From NCBI RefSeq assembly GCF_009746585.1, contig NZ_WRPO01000016.1:1-64000 (forward strand): a DNA stretch of 64,000 nucleotides, read 5' to 3'. This DNA comes from Novosphingobium aquimarinum (GTDB lineage Bacteria; Pseudomonadota; Alphaproteobacteria; Sphingomonadales; Sphingomonadaceae). The notes beneath the pieces are model-generated. The model was not told the DNA's origin. It was given only the letters and a program-made list of their open reading frames with translations, and searched no databases. Positions 43,803 to 53,660 of the stretch are shown one piece after another. The position numbers and the translations under genes are program-made. Each line of letters begins with the position of its first letter. Position 1 is the stretch's first letter.

Positions 43803-44930
43803 TTGCGTTTCCTCCACCTCCATTCCAGCTTCGATGCCGGCGGCAAGGAATTGCGCTCGGCGCGGCTGATGAACGCTTTCGGCACAGGTGTGAGCCACGC
43901 GGTGGTGAGCGCCAAACCCGACGCATACGGGGCCGCTGCCGCCATCGATCCCGGCACCGACACCACCTACCCCGAGGATTTCCCGAGCCTGCAGGGCCGG
44001 CCGACGCCGGGACGCTTGCGTACGCTGGCGCAGGCGATGCGCGGCTACGACCTCGTCCTGACGTACAACTGGGGCGCAATGGATGCGGTCATGGCGCATA
44101 CCGTGTTCCGCGATGCCTTTTCGCTGCCGCCGCTGATCCACCACGAGGACGGCTTCAACGAAGACGAGGCCGGCGGGCTCAAGCGGTCGCGCTCCTGGTT
44201 TCGCCTGATTGCTCTGGCCCGAAGTTCGGGCCTGGTGGTGCCGTCGAAACGGCTCGAGGAGATTGCGCTCGGCCCCTGGATGCAACCGCGCGGTCGCGTC
44301 ATCCTGATCCCCAACGGCATCGCTGTCGCCGGATACGCCGATCGCCCGGCGCCCGATGCGCTGCCCCGGATCGTCAAGCACAAGGGCGAGCTCTGGCTGG
44401 GAACGCTGGCGGGCCTGCGCGCAGTCAAGGACTTGCCGCGGCTGGTGCGCGCGTTCGCCGGTCTGCCGCCGCAATGGCAGCTCGTCATCCTCGGCGAGGG
44501 ACCTGAGCGCGGCGCGATCCGCGAGGAAGCGACCCGCTGCGGCGTGGCCGATCGGGTGCATTTGCCCGGCTTCGTCGCGAAACCGGCGGACGCGGTGGGC
44601 CTGTTCGATTTGTTCGCGTTGTCTTCGCGATCCGAGCAGTTCCCTATCTCGGTGGTCGAGGCAATGGCCGCCGGGCTGGCGGTGGCGTCGCCCGACGTGG
44701 GCGATGTCGCCGACATGGTGGCCGAGCCGAACCGCCGCTTTATCACGCCTGCCGACGATGAAGCCGCGCTCGGCGAAGCGCTGGCGACGCTGGCTGCCGA
44801 CGCCGATCTGCGGACCGCGATCGGCGCGGCGAACCGCCAGGTCGCGCTCGATCGCTATGACGAGGCGCGGATGATCGCCACCTATCGGCAGCTCTACGCA
44901 TCCGCCATGGGCCTTGCCGATCTGCCCTGA
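43803..44930 (+). CDS. Glycosyltransferase, GT4-like family
   Basis: 375 residues with a GT-B fold. N-terminal MRFLHLHSSFDAGGKELRSA and the C-terminal nucleotide-sugar region LPGFVAKPADAVGLFDLFAL then SEQFPISVVEAMAAGLAVAS (E-x7-E motif) support GT4. The start is a TTG at 43803 with a weak ribosome site. It may contribute to surface polysaccharide, but donor and acceptor are unknown. Confidence 0.86.
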   Translation: MRFLHLHSSFDAGGKELRSARLMNAFGTGVSHAVVSAKPDAYGAAAAIDPGTDTTYPEDFPSLQGRPTPGRLRTLAQAMRGYDLVLTYNWGAMDAVMAHTVFRDAFSLPPLIHHEDGFNEDEAGGLKRSRSWFRLIALARSSGLVVPSKRLEEIALGPWMQPRGRVILIPNGIAVAGYADRPAPDALPRIVKHKGELWLGTLAGLRAVKDLPRLVRAFAGLPPQWQLVILGEGPERGAIREEATRCGVADRVHLPGFVAKPADAVGLFDLFALSSRSEQFPISVVEAMAAGLAVASPDVGDVADMVAEPNRRFITPADDEAALGEALATLAADADLRTAIGAANRQVALDRYDEARMIATYRQLYASAMGLADLP

Positions 44931-45037
44931 AACTGGCGGCGTTCATCGCTGCTTCAGCGCGGACCGGGCAGCGGTTTGCCCGTTGAATTGCAGTCCCCAT
45001 CCGCTAAGAAGCGCGACACATTTGCCTTCCCGCCGAC

Positions 45038-45874
45038 TTGAAAGCCCTATCCTTGGCCCTCCCTCCCAGCGAAACGCCCAAAACCAAAGGCGCCCTCAGC
45101 GAAAAGGCCGCGCAGCGCAAAGCCGCGCAGGACGAGGTGTTCCTGCGCGAGGTCGACGACGCGCTGCGCCAGGACCAGTTCGAAGGGTTCTTCAAGCGCT
45201 ATGGCATTCCCGTCATCGCGCTGATCGTGCTGGGCCTGGCGGCGTTCGGCGGCTGGCTGTGGTGGCACAGCGATCAAAAAGCCAAGCGCGAGGCGCACGC
45301 CGAAACGTTTATCAAGGCGCTCGACGACGTGGAGGCTTCGAACCTCAAGGCCGCGGATGACAAGCTCGCGGTGCTGGCCTCCGAAGCGAACGACGGCAGC
45401 GCAGCTTCTGCCAAGCTGATGCGCGCGGGCATCGCCCTGCAGAACGGCGACCAGAAGGCAGCCGCGTCGCTTTACGGCGAGGTGGCGGGCGACGATTCGG
45501 TGCCGCAGCCGCTGCGTGATCTGGCGACCGTCCGCTCCGTCGCGGCCACGTACGAGACGATGAAGCCTCAGGACGTGATCGACCGGCTGAAGCCCTATAC
45601 GCAGCCGGGCAATCCATTCTTCGGTATTGCCGGCGAGATGACCGGGTTCGCCTATCTCAAGCAGGGTAAGGAAAATCTCGCCGGCCCGCTTTTCGCCAAG
45701 ATTGCGCGCGATGAGAGCCAACCCGATTCGCTGCGCAGCCGCACACGCCAGATCGCGGGCGTGCTGGGGGTCGATGCGATCGAGGACGTGATCGAAGACA
45801 AGTCGCAGCGCGACGATGCGGCGCCCAGCGCCGAAATGGTGCCTGCGCCCGTGCCCGAAGCGGCAGCGGACTAG
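45038..45874 (+). CDS. YfgM-like tetratricopeptide membrane protein
   Basis: 278 residues. Cytoplasmic N-terminus with EVFLREVDDALRQDQFEGFF, one membrane helix (about 55-75, IPVIALIVLGLAAFGGWLWW) and a periplasmic TPR-like region. E. coli YfgM works with PpiD near the Sec channel and is encoded next to bamB, as here. Start TTG 45038; another TTG at 45053 (MALPPSETPK-like) is a plausible alternative. Confidence 0.82.
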   Translation: MKALSLALPPSETPKTKGALSEKAAQRKAAQDEVFLREVDDALRQDQFEGFFKRYGIPVIALIVLGLAAFGGWLWWHSDQKAKREAHAETFIKALDDVEASNLKAADDKLAVLASEANDGSAASAKLMRAGIALQNGDQKAAASLYGEVAGDDSVPQPLRDLATVRSVAATYETMKPQDVIDRLKPYTQPGNPFFGIAGEMTGFAYLKQGKENLAGPLFAKIARDESQPDSLRSRTRQIAGVLGVDAIEDVIEDKSQRDDAAPSAEMVPAPVPEAAAD

Positions 45875-45902
45875 AAACGACGTGGTGAGGACCAACAGGC
45901 GC

Positions 45903-47264
45903 ATGCATTCCGCAAACCCGATCCAACAGACGTCGCACCGACGCCGGTCAACCGCAATCCTCGTGCTGGCGCTCGCGCTGGCCTTGCCGGGCTGCAAGAT
46001 CTTCGGCGGCAAGGAAGGTCCCAAGACCCCTACCGTGGGCGAACGCGTGCCGATCCTGTCGCGGATCGAATCGGGCGCCACCGTCGATCCCACGCTCGAA
46101 GGCGTGTCGGTGATCCTGCCGCCGGCCGAGGCCAATCCGCAATGGCCCCAAGCGGGCGGCAATGCCGCCAAGAGCTACGGCCAGCTGGAGCTCTCGGCCA
46201 CGCCGAGCCGCATCTGGACCGCGTCGATCGCTGGGTCCTCGAACAAGCGCCGCCTCGCCGCCTCGCCGGTAGTGGGCGACGGCAAGCTGTTCGTCATGGA
46301 CACCGATGGCCTGGTGACGGCGCTGGATGCCGGCAGCGGCGGCAAGTTGTGGACCGTGAACTTCGGCGTCTCGGGCGACGGCGCCAGCTCGGTCTTCGGC
46401 GGCGGCGCCAGCTACGATAGCGGCCGCGTCTACGTGACCAACGGCGTGGGCGAAGTCGCGGCGCTGCAGGCCGACGACGGCAAGGAGATCTGGAAGGTCA
46501 AGCTTTCGGGGCCGCTGCGCGGATCGCCGACGGTGGCGTTCAATTCGGTCTACGTGATGACGCAGGACAACCAGATCATCGCGCTCAATGCGGCGGATGG
46601 TGCGCCGTTGTGGACCGAGTCGGCCTCGATGTCGCAGTCGGGCGTGTTCGGCGTCGCGGCGCCCGCGGCGGGGCAGGGCACCGTCATCGCCGGTTATGCC
46701 TCGGGTGAACTGGTGGCCTACCGCTACGAGAACGGCCGCCAGCTGTGGTCCGACGCGCTGGCGCGCACTTCGATCTCGACCGAAGTCGGCAGCCTAACCG
46801 ACGTCGATGCCGATCCGATCATCGATCGCGGCCGCGTCTATGCGCTGGGCCAGGGCGGGCGCATGGCCGCTTACGAACTGGTCACCGGGCAGCGCGTCTG
46901 GGAGCTAAATCTGGCGGGGATTTCGACCCCGGCGGTCGCCGGCGAATGGGTTTTCACACTTACGGACCATGCCCAGCTGCTCGCGATTCAACGCACCAGC
47001 GGAAAAGTGCGCTGGCTCACGCAGCTAGACGAATTCCGCGTGCCCAAGAAGAAGAAGGACAAGATCTTCTGGGTCGGCCCGGTGCTGGCCGGTGGCAAGC
47101 TGTGGATGGCCAATTCGCAAGGCGAAGTCTCCTGGGCGGATCCCTCGGATGGCAGCGTCACGCGCTTCGCCGATCTGAAGGAGTCGGTCTCGCTGGCGCC
47201 CATCGTCGCCGGGCAGACGCTCTACATCCTCGACGACAGCGGCAAGATCAGCGCCTGGCGCTGA
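45903..47264 (+). CDS. bamB: Outer membrane assembly lipoprotein BamB
   Basis: 453 residues. Lipoprotein signal with lipobox LPGC (Cys31), then an eight-bladed PQQ-like beta-propeller (repeats such as VVGDGKLFVMDTDGLVTALD and DSGRVYVTNGVGEVAALQAD). It is part of the BAM complex that inserts outer-membrane proteins. It follows the YfgM-like gene. The usual downstream GTPase gene der is not present in this window. Confidence 0.92.
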   Translation: MHSANPIQQTSHRRRSTAILVLALALALPGCKIFGGKEGPKTPTVGERVPILSRIESGATVDPTLEGVSVILPPAEANPQWPQAGGNAAKSYGQLELSATPSRIWTASIAGSSNKRRLAASPVVGDGKLFVMDTDGLVTALDAGSGGKLWTVNFGVSGDGASSVFGGGASYDSGRVYVTNGVGEVAALQADDGKEIWKVKLSGPLRGSPTVAFNSVYVMTQDNQIIALNAADGAPLWTESASMSQSGVFGVAAPAAGQGTVIAGYASGELVAYRYENGRQLWSDALARTSISTEVGSLTDVDADPIIDRGRVYALGQGGRMAAYELVTGQRVWELNLAGISTPAVAGEWVFTLTDHAQLLAIQRTSGKVRWLTQLDEFRVPKKKKDKIFWVGPVLAGGKLWMANSQGEVSWADPSDGSVTRFADLKESVSLAPIVAGQTLYILDDSGKISAWR

Positions 47265-47332
47265 TCTTGCGCGCCGGGCAGACGCCGGCTTCGTTTCACT
47301 GGATTTAACCTTTCGGCGCTAGGCGTAGCGCC

Positions 47333-48733
47333 ATGAATCACGCCAAGACCAGTCACGCCGAGACCAGTCGCCCCGGGATGAGCGGTGCTGCTGCACTCCC
47401 GAATTCGCCGCCGGCCAGCGATGTTTCCCCCGCGGTCGGCCTAGTCGGCCTCGCGGGATTGCTCGTCTGGATCGTGATCTGCCGCAACTGGGCCGGCATC
47501 GCCGATGCCTTTGTGCTGCCGGGGCCGCGCGCCCCGATGTCCGGACCGAATGCCGCCGTCGCGACGATCCTGTTTACCGGCGTGCCGATGGTGCTGTGGT
47601 CGTTGCTGGTCGACAAGGTGCACCTCAGGCCCTCGACCGGGATCGACTGGTCGCTGCGTCGTTCGCTCCGCTCGACGCTCGACGTCTCGATCACCAAGCT
47701 CGCCGGGCTGTGGGCGACCTGGGCGATGATCGGCTTCGTCTACTGCCTATGCCGCTTCTACTGGGACGGCCAGTTCCTGTTCGCGATGGACGTGATCGTC
47801 GGCGCGGCCCCGCTGCTGTTCCTGCTCTCGGTGCCCTACGTGCTGTGGATCGACCGCTACCTGATCGAGCCGCGCGACAGCGCCTGGCATTTCGGTGCGA
47901 TGCTCATCGGCCGCGAGGCCTGGGAGCCCGAGCAGATCAAGAAGCACTGGCGCGGCTGGGCGATCAAGGGCTTCTTCGGCGCGTTCATGGTCTCGATCCT
48001 GCCCTTCGGTTTCGCGCAAGTGGTCGAAGCCGACTTGCCGAGCCTGGCCGGAAATCCCGTGGCGATCGCCGAGATCACGATCGCGCTGCTGTTCACCATC
48101 GACGTGCAGATCGGCACCGTCGGCTATCTGGTGACGATGCGCCCGCTCGACGCGCATATCCGCAGCGGCAACCCGTTCCTCGCGGGCTGGGTCGCGGCGC
48201 TGATGTGCTACCCGCCGTTCGTCTGGGGCCTGATGGGCCGCGCCGACGTGCTCGCCTACGAGGTCAACACCGCGACCTGGGGCTTCTGGCTGCAAGGCCA
48301 CGATCTGCTGCTGTGGCTCTGGGCCGGGATGCTGATCGCACTCACCGGGATCTATGCCTGGGCGACGTTCGCGTTCGGCCTGCGCTTTTCCAACCTCACG
48401 TATCGCGGCGTGCTGACCAACGGCCCCTACCGCTTCACCCGCCACCCGGCGTATCTGTCGAAGAACTTGTTCTGGTGGCTTTCGTCGATGCCGTTCCTGG
48501 TCACCACGCACTCGCTGACCGACACGGTGCGCAATTCGGTGATGCTTTGCGTGGTCAGCGGCATCTACTTCTGGCGCGCCAAGACCGAGGAAGCGCACTT
48601 GCTGGGCGAGGATCCCAAGTACCGCGCGTACCACGCCTGGATGGCCGAGAACGCGTTCATCACGCGCAGCGTCACGCGTCTCGCCGAACGCTTTCGCCCG
48701 CGTCCGCATCCGGACATGCATCCGGCGGAATGA
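47333..48733 (+). CDS. Membrane methyltransferase, isoprenylcysteine/phospholipid methyltransferase-like (ICMT family)
   Basis: 466 residues with about ten predicted membrane helices. The C-terminal part has the ICMT signature NGPYRFTRHPAYLSKNLFWW and EEAHLLGEDPKYRAY, which bind S-adenosylmethionine. The long N-terminal membrane region is unlike minimal ICMT proteins. Substrate is unknown. It lies between bamB and gshA without close coupling. Confidence 0.82.
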   Translation: MNHAKTSHAETSRPGMSGAAALPNSPPASDVSPAVGLVGLAGLLVWIVICRNWAGIADAFVLPGPRAPMSGPNAAVATILFTGVPMVLWSLLVDKVHLRPSTGIDWSLRRSLRSTLDVSITKLAGLWATWAMIGFVYCLCRFYWDGQFLFAMDVIVGAAPLLFLLSVPYVLWIDRYLIEPRDSAWHFGAMLIGREAWEPEQIKKHWRGWAIKGFFGAFMVSILPFGFAQVVEADLPSLAGNPVAIAEITIALLFTIDVQIGTVGYLVTMRPLDAHIRSGNPFLAGWVAALMCYPPFVWGLMGRADVLAYEVNTATWGFWLQGHDLLLWLWAGMLIALTGIYAWATFAFGLRFSNLTYRGVLTNGPYRFTRHPAYLSKNLFWWLSSMPFLVTTHSLTDTVRNSVMLCVVSGIYFWRAKTEEAHLLGEDPKYRAYHAWMAENAFITRSVTRLAERFRPRPHPDMHPAE

Positions 48734-48741
48734 GCGGGCGA

Positions 48742-48762
48742 AGGTGACAAAGGTGACACAGG
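48742..48762. repeat. Short direct repeat AAGGTGACA
   Basis: AAGGTGACAAAGGTGACACA holds two adjacent near-identical 10-bp units. It lies 9 nt after the ICMT-like gene in a 216-bp gap before the convergent gshA. A further GGTGACA is present at 48823-48829. The meaning is unknown. Confidence 0.5.
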
Positions 48763-48949
48763 CGATGTCTGATGTAGGAACGCCAAGTCCCTGATCACGC
48801 AAGGAAAAGCCTTGTTCTCATAGGGTGACACTCCACGCACCCGTTTTTCTCGTTCCCGATGTCAAAGAGCCGACCCGAAAGAGGGCGCAGGCATCATGAC
48901 GCGCAGAGTGAGAGTAGGAAAGCCTCGCCGAGCTTGCGTCCGCGAGCGC

Positions 48950-50335
48950 TCAGAAACTGTGCTCGTAGGCCCGCGTCACGTCGCCGGCCCATTCGCCGTG
49001 ATAGAGGTCGAGCAGGCGCTGGGCCGGGACCTTGCCGCTCTTGACGATCTCGGTGAGCGGTTCGAGGAAGCCGGTCTCGTTATCGCCCATGGTGTTGAGG
49101 CGTCCGCGCGCGGCGAGGCCCGAGCGGGCGATTGCGAGCACTTCGCCGGCGATGTCGCGCAAGGTGCCGCCGCGCCCGTTGACGGATTGGGGAATGGGCG
49201 CATCGAGGCCCAGTTTCGGCACCGCGTTGCGCAGCGCCTCGCGGCCTTCCATGTCCCAATCCTTGACCAGATCCCAGGCGGCATCGAGCGCGGTCTGGTC
49301 GTAAAGCAGGCCGACCCACAGCGCGGGCAGGGCGCAAATCCGGTTCCATGGCCCGCCATCGGCGCCGCGCATTTCGAGGAAGGTCTTGAGCCGCACTTCG
49401 GGAAAGGCGGTGGAGAGGTGGTCGATCCAGTCGCTCATGCGCGGGCGCTCGCCGGGCAGGACCGAAAGCTTGCCCGCCATGAAGTCGCGGAACGAAAGCC
49501 CGGCGGCGTCGATGTACTTGCCGTCGCGGAAGACGAAATACATTGGCACGTCGAGCATGTAGTCGACGTAGCGTTCGTAGCCGAAGCCTTCTTCGAACAC
49601 GAAGGGCAGCATGCCGGTGCGGTGCGGATCGGTGTCCGACCAGATGTGGCTGCGATAGGAAAGGAAGCCGTTGGGCTTGCCTTCGGTGAAGGGCGAATTG
49701 GCGAACAGCGCGGTCGCGAGCGGTTGTAGGGCGAGCGACACGCGGAACTTCTGCACCATGTCCGCTTCCGACCCGTAGTCGAGATTGACCTGGATGGTGC
49801 AAGTGCGCAGCATCATGTCGAGGCCCATCGAACCGACGCGCGGCATGTGCCGCAGCATGATCGCGTAGCGCCCCTTGGGCATGATCGGTAGCGCCTCGCG
49901 CGTCTTGTCGGGCCACATGCCGAGGCCGAGAAACCCCTTGCAGGTACGCGCGCCGATCGCCTTGACTTGTTCGAGGTGGCGGCCGGTCTCGTTGCAGGTC
50001 TGGTGCAGGTTTTCGAGCGGCGCGCCCGACAGTTCGAGCTGTCCGGCAGGCTCGAGGCTGACGGTGCCGTCCTCGCCGCGCATCGCGATGACTTTGCCGC
50101 CTTCCTCGATCGGCTCCCACCCGAACTCGGTGAGCGCCATCAGCAGATCGTGGATGCCGCCGGGCTCGTCGTAGGACGGAGCATGGAAATCGGCGCGATC
50201 GTAGACCAGCTTTTCGTGCTCGGTGCCGATTCGCCAATCGGCACGCGGCTTTTCGCCGAGGGCCATCGGCTCTGCCAGTTGGGATACCGATTCGATCTCG
50301 GGATCGAGCTGATCCGACGTCTCGCGCGTGCTCAT
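48950..50335 (-). CDS. gshA: Glutamate-cysteine ligase (GCS2, plant/proteobacterial type)
   Basis: 461 residues. It makes gamma-glutamylcysteine for glutathione. Motifs are WRIGTEHEKLVYDRADFHAP, MRGEDGTVSLEPAGQLELSG, HQTCNETGRHL and MLRTCTIQVNLDYGSEADMV. Two Cys positions like those that form the redox switch in plant enzymes cannot be confirmed. rsmE precedes it (41 bp away), both on the minus strand. Confidence 0.95.
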   Translation of the reverse strand: MSTRETSDQLDPEIESVSQLAEPMALGEKPRADWRIGTEHEKLVYDRADFHAPSYDEPGGIHDLLMALTEFGWEPIEEGGKVIAMRGEDGTVSLEPAGQLELSGAPLENLHQTCNETGRHLEQVKAIGARTCKGFLGLGMWPDKTREALPIMPKGRYAIMLRHMPRVGSMGLDMMLRTCTIQVNLDYGSEADMVQKFRVSLALQPLATALFANSPFTEGKPNGFLSYRSHIWSDTDPHRTGMLPFVFEEGFGYERYVDYMLDVPMYFVFRDGKYIDAAGLSFRDFMAGKLSVLPGERPRMSDWIDHLSTAFPEVRLKTFLEMRGADGGPWNRICALPALWVGLLYDQTALDAAWDLVKDWDMEGREALRNAVPKLGLDAPIPQSVNGRGGTLRDIAGEVLAIARSGLAARGRLNTMGDNETGFLEPLTEIVKSGKVPAQRLLDLYHGEWAGDVTRAYEHSF

Positions 50336-50376
50336 GGGCGCCCAATTAGGAGCCGGGCGGTTAATCCGCCAGTCAT

Positions 50377-51147
50377 TTATTGAGCGTCGGAATTCGCGTC
50401 CTGATTCCAGTCCCCTGCCGTGGCCATCCAGACCGAAAGAACGGCTATCGCGGCCGTCTCGGCGCGCAGGATTCGGGGACCCAGCGTGATCGCGCGTGCT
50501 TGCGGCAAGGCGCGGATGGCGGCGCGCTCTGCGTCGTCGAAGCCGCCTTCGGGGCCGATCAGCAGCGCGGCAGGGCCGGAGTGCGCAGCGAAGGCGGGGG
50601 CGGCGGGGGCGCCACCGGTTTCATCGGCGAAGAACAGCGCGCGGTCATCGGGCCATTCGCGTAGCAAGGCGTCGAGCGAGATCGGTTCGGCGAGGGCAGG
50701 CAGCGCGGTGCGCGCGCATTGCTCGGCGGCTTCGGTAACGATCGTGCGCGCGCGATCGGGGTTGAGCTTGTCGGCGACGCAGCGGCGCGTGACGAGCGGC
50801 TGGATCCGTGCCGCGCCGAGCTCGGTCGCCTTTTCCAGCACCAGATCGAAGTTCGGCTTCTTGAGCAGCGCCGCGCACAGCCACAAGTCGGGCACGTGTT
50901 CGCGCGGGCGCAGGCGTTGGCGCACGGACAGCTCCACCGCGCGCTTGCCCGCCGCGACGACTTCGGCGGCCCATTCGCCGGTCTCGTCGTCGCACACGAT
51001 CACCGCATCGCCCGGCGCGACGCGCATGACGCGCGCGAGGTAGTGTGCCTGGCTTTCGCGCAACGATACGCCCGCGCCCTCGGCCAGCGGCCCGGGCACG
51101 AACAGACGCGGCGCGCTGCGCGGCGGCCAGGCGGGCGTGGCAGGCAG
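50377..51147 (-). CDS. rsmE: 16S rRNA m3U1498 methyltransferase
   Basis: 256 residues from the proposed start, 240 from the GTG at 51099. A SPOUT-family methyltransferase: RVMRVAPGDAVIVCDDETGE (PUA-like domain), VLEKATELGAARIQPLVTRR, then the knotted SAM site LLIGPEGGFDDAERAA and ALPQARAITLGPRILRAETA. The conserved N-terminal RLFV strand lies upstream of the first GTG. In frame it reads PATPAWPPRSAPRLFV, preceded by CTG at 51147-51145, 16 nt after the upstream gene's stop, so a CTG start is likely. The ribosome site is weak. It sits immediately after the M20 peptidase. Confidence 0.85.
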   Translation of the reverse strand: MPATPAWPPRSAPRLFVPGPLAEGAGVSLRESQAHYLARVMRVAPGDAVIVCDDETGEWAAEVVAAGKRAVELSVRQRLRPREHVPDLWLCAALLKKPNFDLVLEKATELGAARIQPLVTRRCVADKLNPDRARTIVTEAAEQCARTALPALAEPISLDALLREWPDDRALFFADETGGAPAAPAFAAHSGPAALLIGPEGGFDDAERAAIRALPQARAITLGPRILRAETAAIAVLSVWMATAGDWNQDANSDAQ

Positions 51148-51163
51148 GAATCCGGTCCGGTGC

Positions 51164-52561
51164 CTATTGCGCGAGCGACTTCAGCATCGACACCATCTGC
51201 TTCACGCCCGGATCGAGCGTCGCCAGCGGCAGTCGCTCGTTGAGACCGTGCGCGAAGCTGTCTTCGCTGCGCATGTATGTGGGCGTCACTCCGTAAGCGC
51301 GGATGCCTTGCGAGCGGAAGTGCATCGAATCGGTCGCGCCTGCGCTCATGTTGGGGATCACCGCGAGGCCGGGCACGTTCTCGTGCACCGCCTTGGTCAC
51401 GGCTGCCATGACTTTGTCGTCGAGCGGCGATTCGATCGATTCGAGCGTGCCGTTGTCCTTGAACGCGATGGCGATCTTGGGATTGGCGACGATCTTGGCG
51501 AGCTCGGCCTTGATCTCGTCGCGCGAGGTGCCGGGGAAGATCCGGCAGTTGACGTTGGCGGTGACCGATTGCGGCAGCGCGTTGGGGGCATGGCCGCCCT
51601 CGATCATCGTCGGCACGCACGTCGTGCGGATCACGCCGATCCATTCGGGCTCGGCCGAAAGCGCGGCGATGGCCTCGGCGTCGGTCTGATCGGCGATGAA
51701 ATCGCGCATGGCCTTGGCGATCTTGGGATCGGCGACTTGTGCGGCGCTGCCTTCGAGATAGGCCTTGGTCAGCGGGCTGAGCCTGGGGGTGAACTTGTGC
51801 TTCCAGATCGCGTCGAGCGCGGCGCCCATTTCGGCAATGACGTCGACGCTACCCGGCCGGCTCGAGTGGCCGCCCGCGTCCGACATCGTCAGGGTATAGT
51901 CGGCATAGGTCTTCTCGCCCGCCTGCACGCCGAAGAACAACGGCTTGTTGTCGGTCGAAAGCAGGCCGCCGCCGGCATCGATGTTGAGCACGAGATCGGC
52001 GTTCGACAGCGTCTGCGCCATCGCCTTGGTGCTCGCCATCGCGGTTTCCTCGTCGCCCGAAATGCCGAACACGATATCGTGCGAGGGCACCCAGCCTTGC
52101 CGCTTGAGCTCGAGCAAGGCGGCCGATCCGATCGCCACGCCGCTCTTGTCGTCGTCCGAGCCGCGTCCGAAGATATAGCCGTCCTCGATCACGGCGGTGA
52201 ACGGATCGCGCTCCCAGTCTTCGGGCTTGGCTTCGACCACGTCCATATGCGCGATCACCACCAGCGGCTTGGCCTTGCGGTCGCGGCCGGGATAGCGGAC
52301 GGTCATGTAGCCGGTCTCTCCCACCGGCGTGAACGCGATGTCCTTTTCGGAAAATCCGCCCGCGAGGAAGCGCGCCTTCAGCTTCTCGGCGAGCTTGGGC
52401 ACGTTGCCGCGCCCGGCCACCGTCGGCACTTCGATCGCTTCCTTGAGGATATCCAGCGCTTCCTTGCCGCAGCGCGTCTGCGGCTCGCCCTCGGCGTGCG
52501 CGGGCGCGGCAGTCAGCGCGAGAAGGGCGGAGGCAAGCGACAGGGCGGCAGCGCGGGTCAT
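51164..52561 (-). CDS. Exported M20 family metallopeptidase
   Basis: 465 residues with a signal peptide (about 1-23). Metal sites are VIAHMDVVEAKPEDW, FGRGSDDDKSG and SGDEETAMAS, and the dimerisation domain follows. M20 enzymes are di-zinc carboxypeptidases or dipeptidases; substrate cannot be assigned. The start at 52561 is preferred over upstream in-frame codons because the signal peptide begins there. It is divergent from ubiA by 147 bp. Confidence 0.9.
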   Translation of the reverse strand: MTRAAALSLASALLALTAAPAHAEGEPQTRCGKEALDILKEAIEVPTVAGRGNVPKLAEKLKARFLAGGFSEKDIAFTPVGETGYMTVRYPGRDRKAKPLVVIAHMDVVEAKPEDWERDPFTAVIEDGYIFGRGSDDDKSGVAIGSAALLELKRQGWVPSHDIVFGISGDEETAMASTKAMAQTLSNADLVLNIDAGGGLLSTDNKPLFFGVQAGEKTYADYTLTMSDAGGHSSRPGSVDVIAEMGAALDAIWKHKFTPRLSPLTKAYLEGSAAQVADPKIAKAMRDFIADQTDAEAIAALSAEPEWIGVIRTTCVPTMIEGGHAPNALPQSVTANVNCRIFPGTSRDEIKAELAKIVANPKIAIAFKDNGTLESIESPLDDKVMAAVTKAVHENVPGLAVIPNMSAGATDSMHFRSQGIRAYGVTPTYMRSEDSFAHGLNERLPLATLDPGVKQMVSMLKSLAQ

Positions 52562-52708
52562 GCAGGGATCCTCGGATAACGTCTCGATGCGCGTATGTTG
52601 CGCGATGCGGCAAGAAGCGCAATGCTTCGATGATGCTTCCCCGCTCCATGCTCCCCCGCGTGCTTCCTCAGGCATGACAGCGGCGGCGCCTTGGGCTAGT
52701 CGGAAGCC

Positions 52709-53626
52709 GTGACTGCTTCCGCTTCCGACCCCGGCATCGTTCCCGACAGCGAGCATCGCGGCCTCGTCGGCCGGTTGCCGCGCACCTTGCGCAATTACGC
52801 GCTACTTGCGCGTTTCGATCGGCCGATCGGCTGGTGGCTGCTGTTCTGGCCTTGTGCCTGGAGCGTGCTGCTCGCGGGCGGCGAGGACCGCTGGGGCCTG
52901 ATCGCATGGATGCTGGCCGGCGCGATCGCGATGCGCGGCGCGGGCTGCGTCTACAACGACATCGTCGATGCCGATCTCGACCGGCAAGTCGCGCGCACCG
53001 CCGCCCGGCCCGTCGCGAGCGGCGCGGTGAGCAAGAAGGCCGCGTGGGCCTGGCTCCTGGCTTTGTGCGCCGTGGGTCTGGTCGTGCTGCTGCAATTGCG
53101 CTGGCCGGCGCAACTGGTGGCGCTCGGCGCGATCCTGCCGGTTGCGGCCTATCCCTTCATGAAGCGGATCACCTGGTGGCCGCAAGTCTGGCTGGGCCTC
53201 GTGTTCAGCTGGGGCGCGCTGGTCGGCTGGGTCGAGATCCGGGGCGATCACCTGGGCACGATGGCCGCACTCTACGCCGGTTCGATCGCCTGGGTGGTGG
53301 GCTACGACACGATTTACGCGCTGCAGGACCGTGAGGACGACGCGCTGGTCGGCATCCGCTCCTCCGCGCTGCGCATGGGGCGGCACGTACGCGCCGGCGT
53401 GGGGCTTTGCTACGCGCTGGCAGTGGCCTGCTGGGCGCTGGCGTTTTGGTGGGCGCGCGGGGACACGCTGGGGCTCTTGGCGCTGGCTCCGATGGCGCTG
53501 CATCTCGCCGGCCAAGTCCTCACGCTCGATCCCGACGACGGCGCCAACCCGCTCGCGCGCTTCCGCTCCAACCGCTTTGCGGGGCTGCTGATGGCGCTTG
53601 GGTGCTGGGTGGTCGGGAATGCTTAG
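52709..53626 (+). CDS. ubiA: 4-hydroxybenzoate octaprenyltransferase
   Basis: 305 residues with about eight membrane helices. It prenylates 4-hydroxybenzoate in ubiquinone synthesis. First Asp-rich motif NDIVDADLDRQVARTAARPV and second DTIYALQDREDD are intact. GTG start at 52709. It matches the DNA region without a close downstream neighbour. Confidence 0.95.
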   Translation: MTASASDPGIVPDSEHRGLVGRLPRTLRNYALLARFDRPIGWWLLFWPCAWSVLLAGGEDRWGLIAWMLAGAIAMRGAGCVYNDIVDADLDRQVARTAARPVASGAVSKKAAWAWLLALCAVGLVVLLQLRWPAQLVALGAILPVAAYPFMKRITWWPQVWLGLVFSWGALVGWVEIRGDHLGTMAALYAGSIAWVVGYDTIYALQDREDDALVGIRSSALRMGRHVRAGVGLCYALAVACWALAFWWARGDTLGLLALAPMALHLAGQVLTLDPDDGANPLARFRSNRFAGLLMALGCWVVGNA

Positions 53627-53660
53627 TTTGTTGGGTGCGCTCGTCACATCCGTGACGAGC

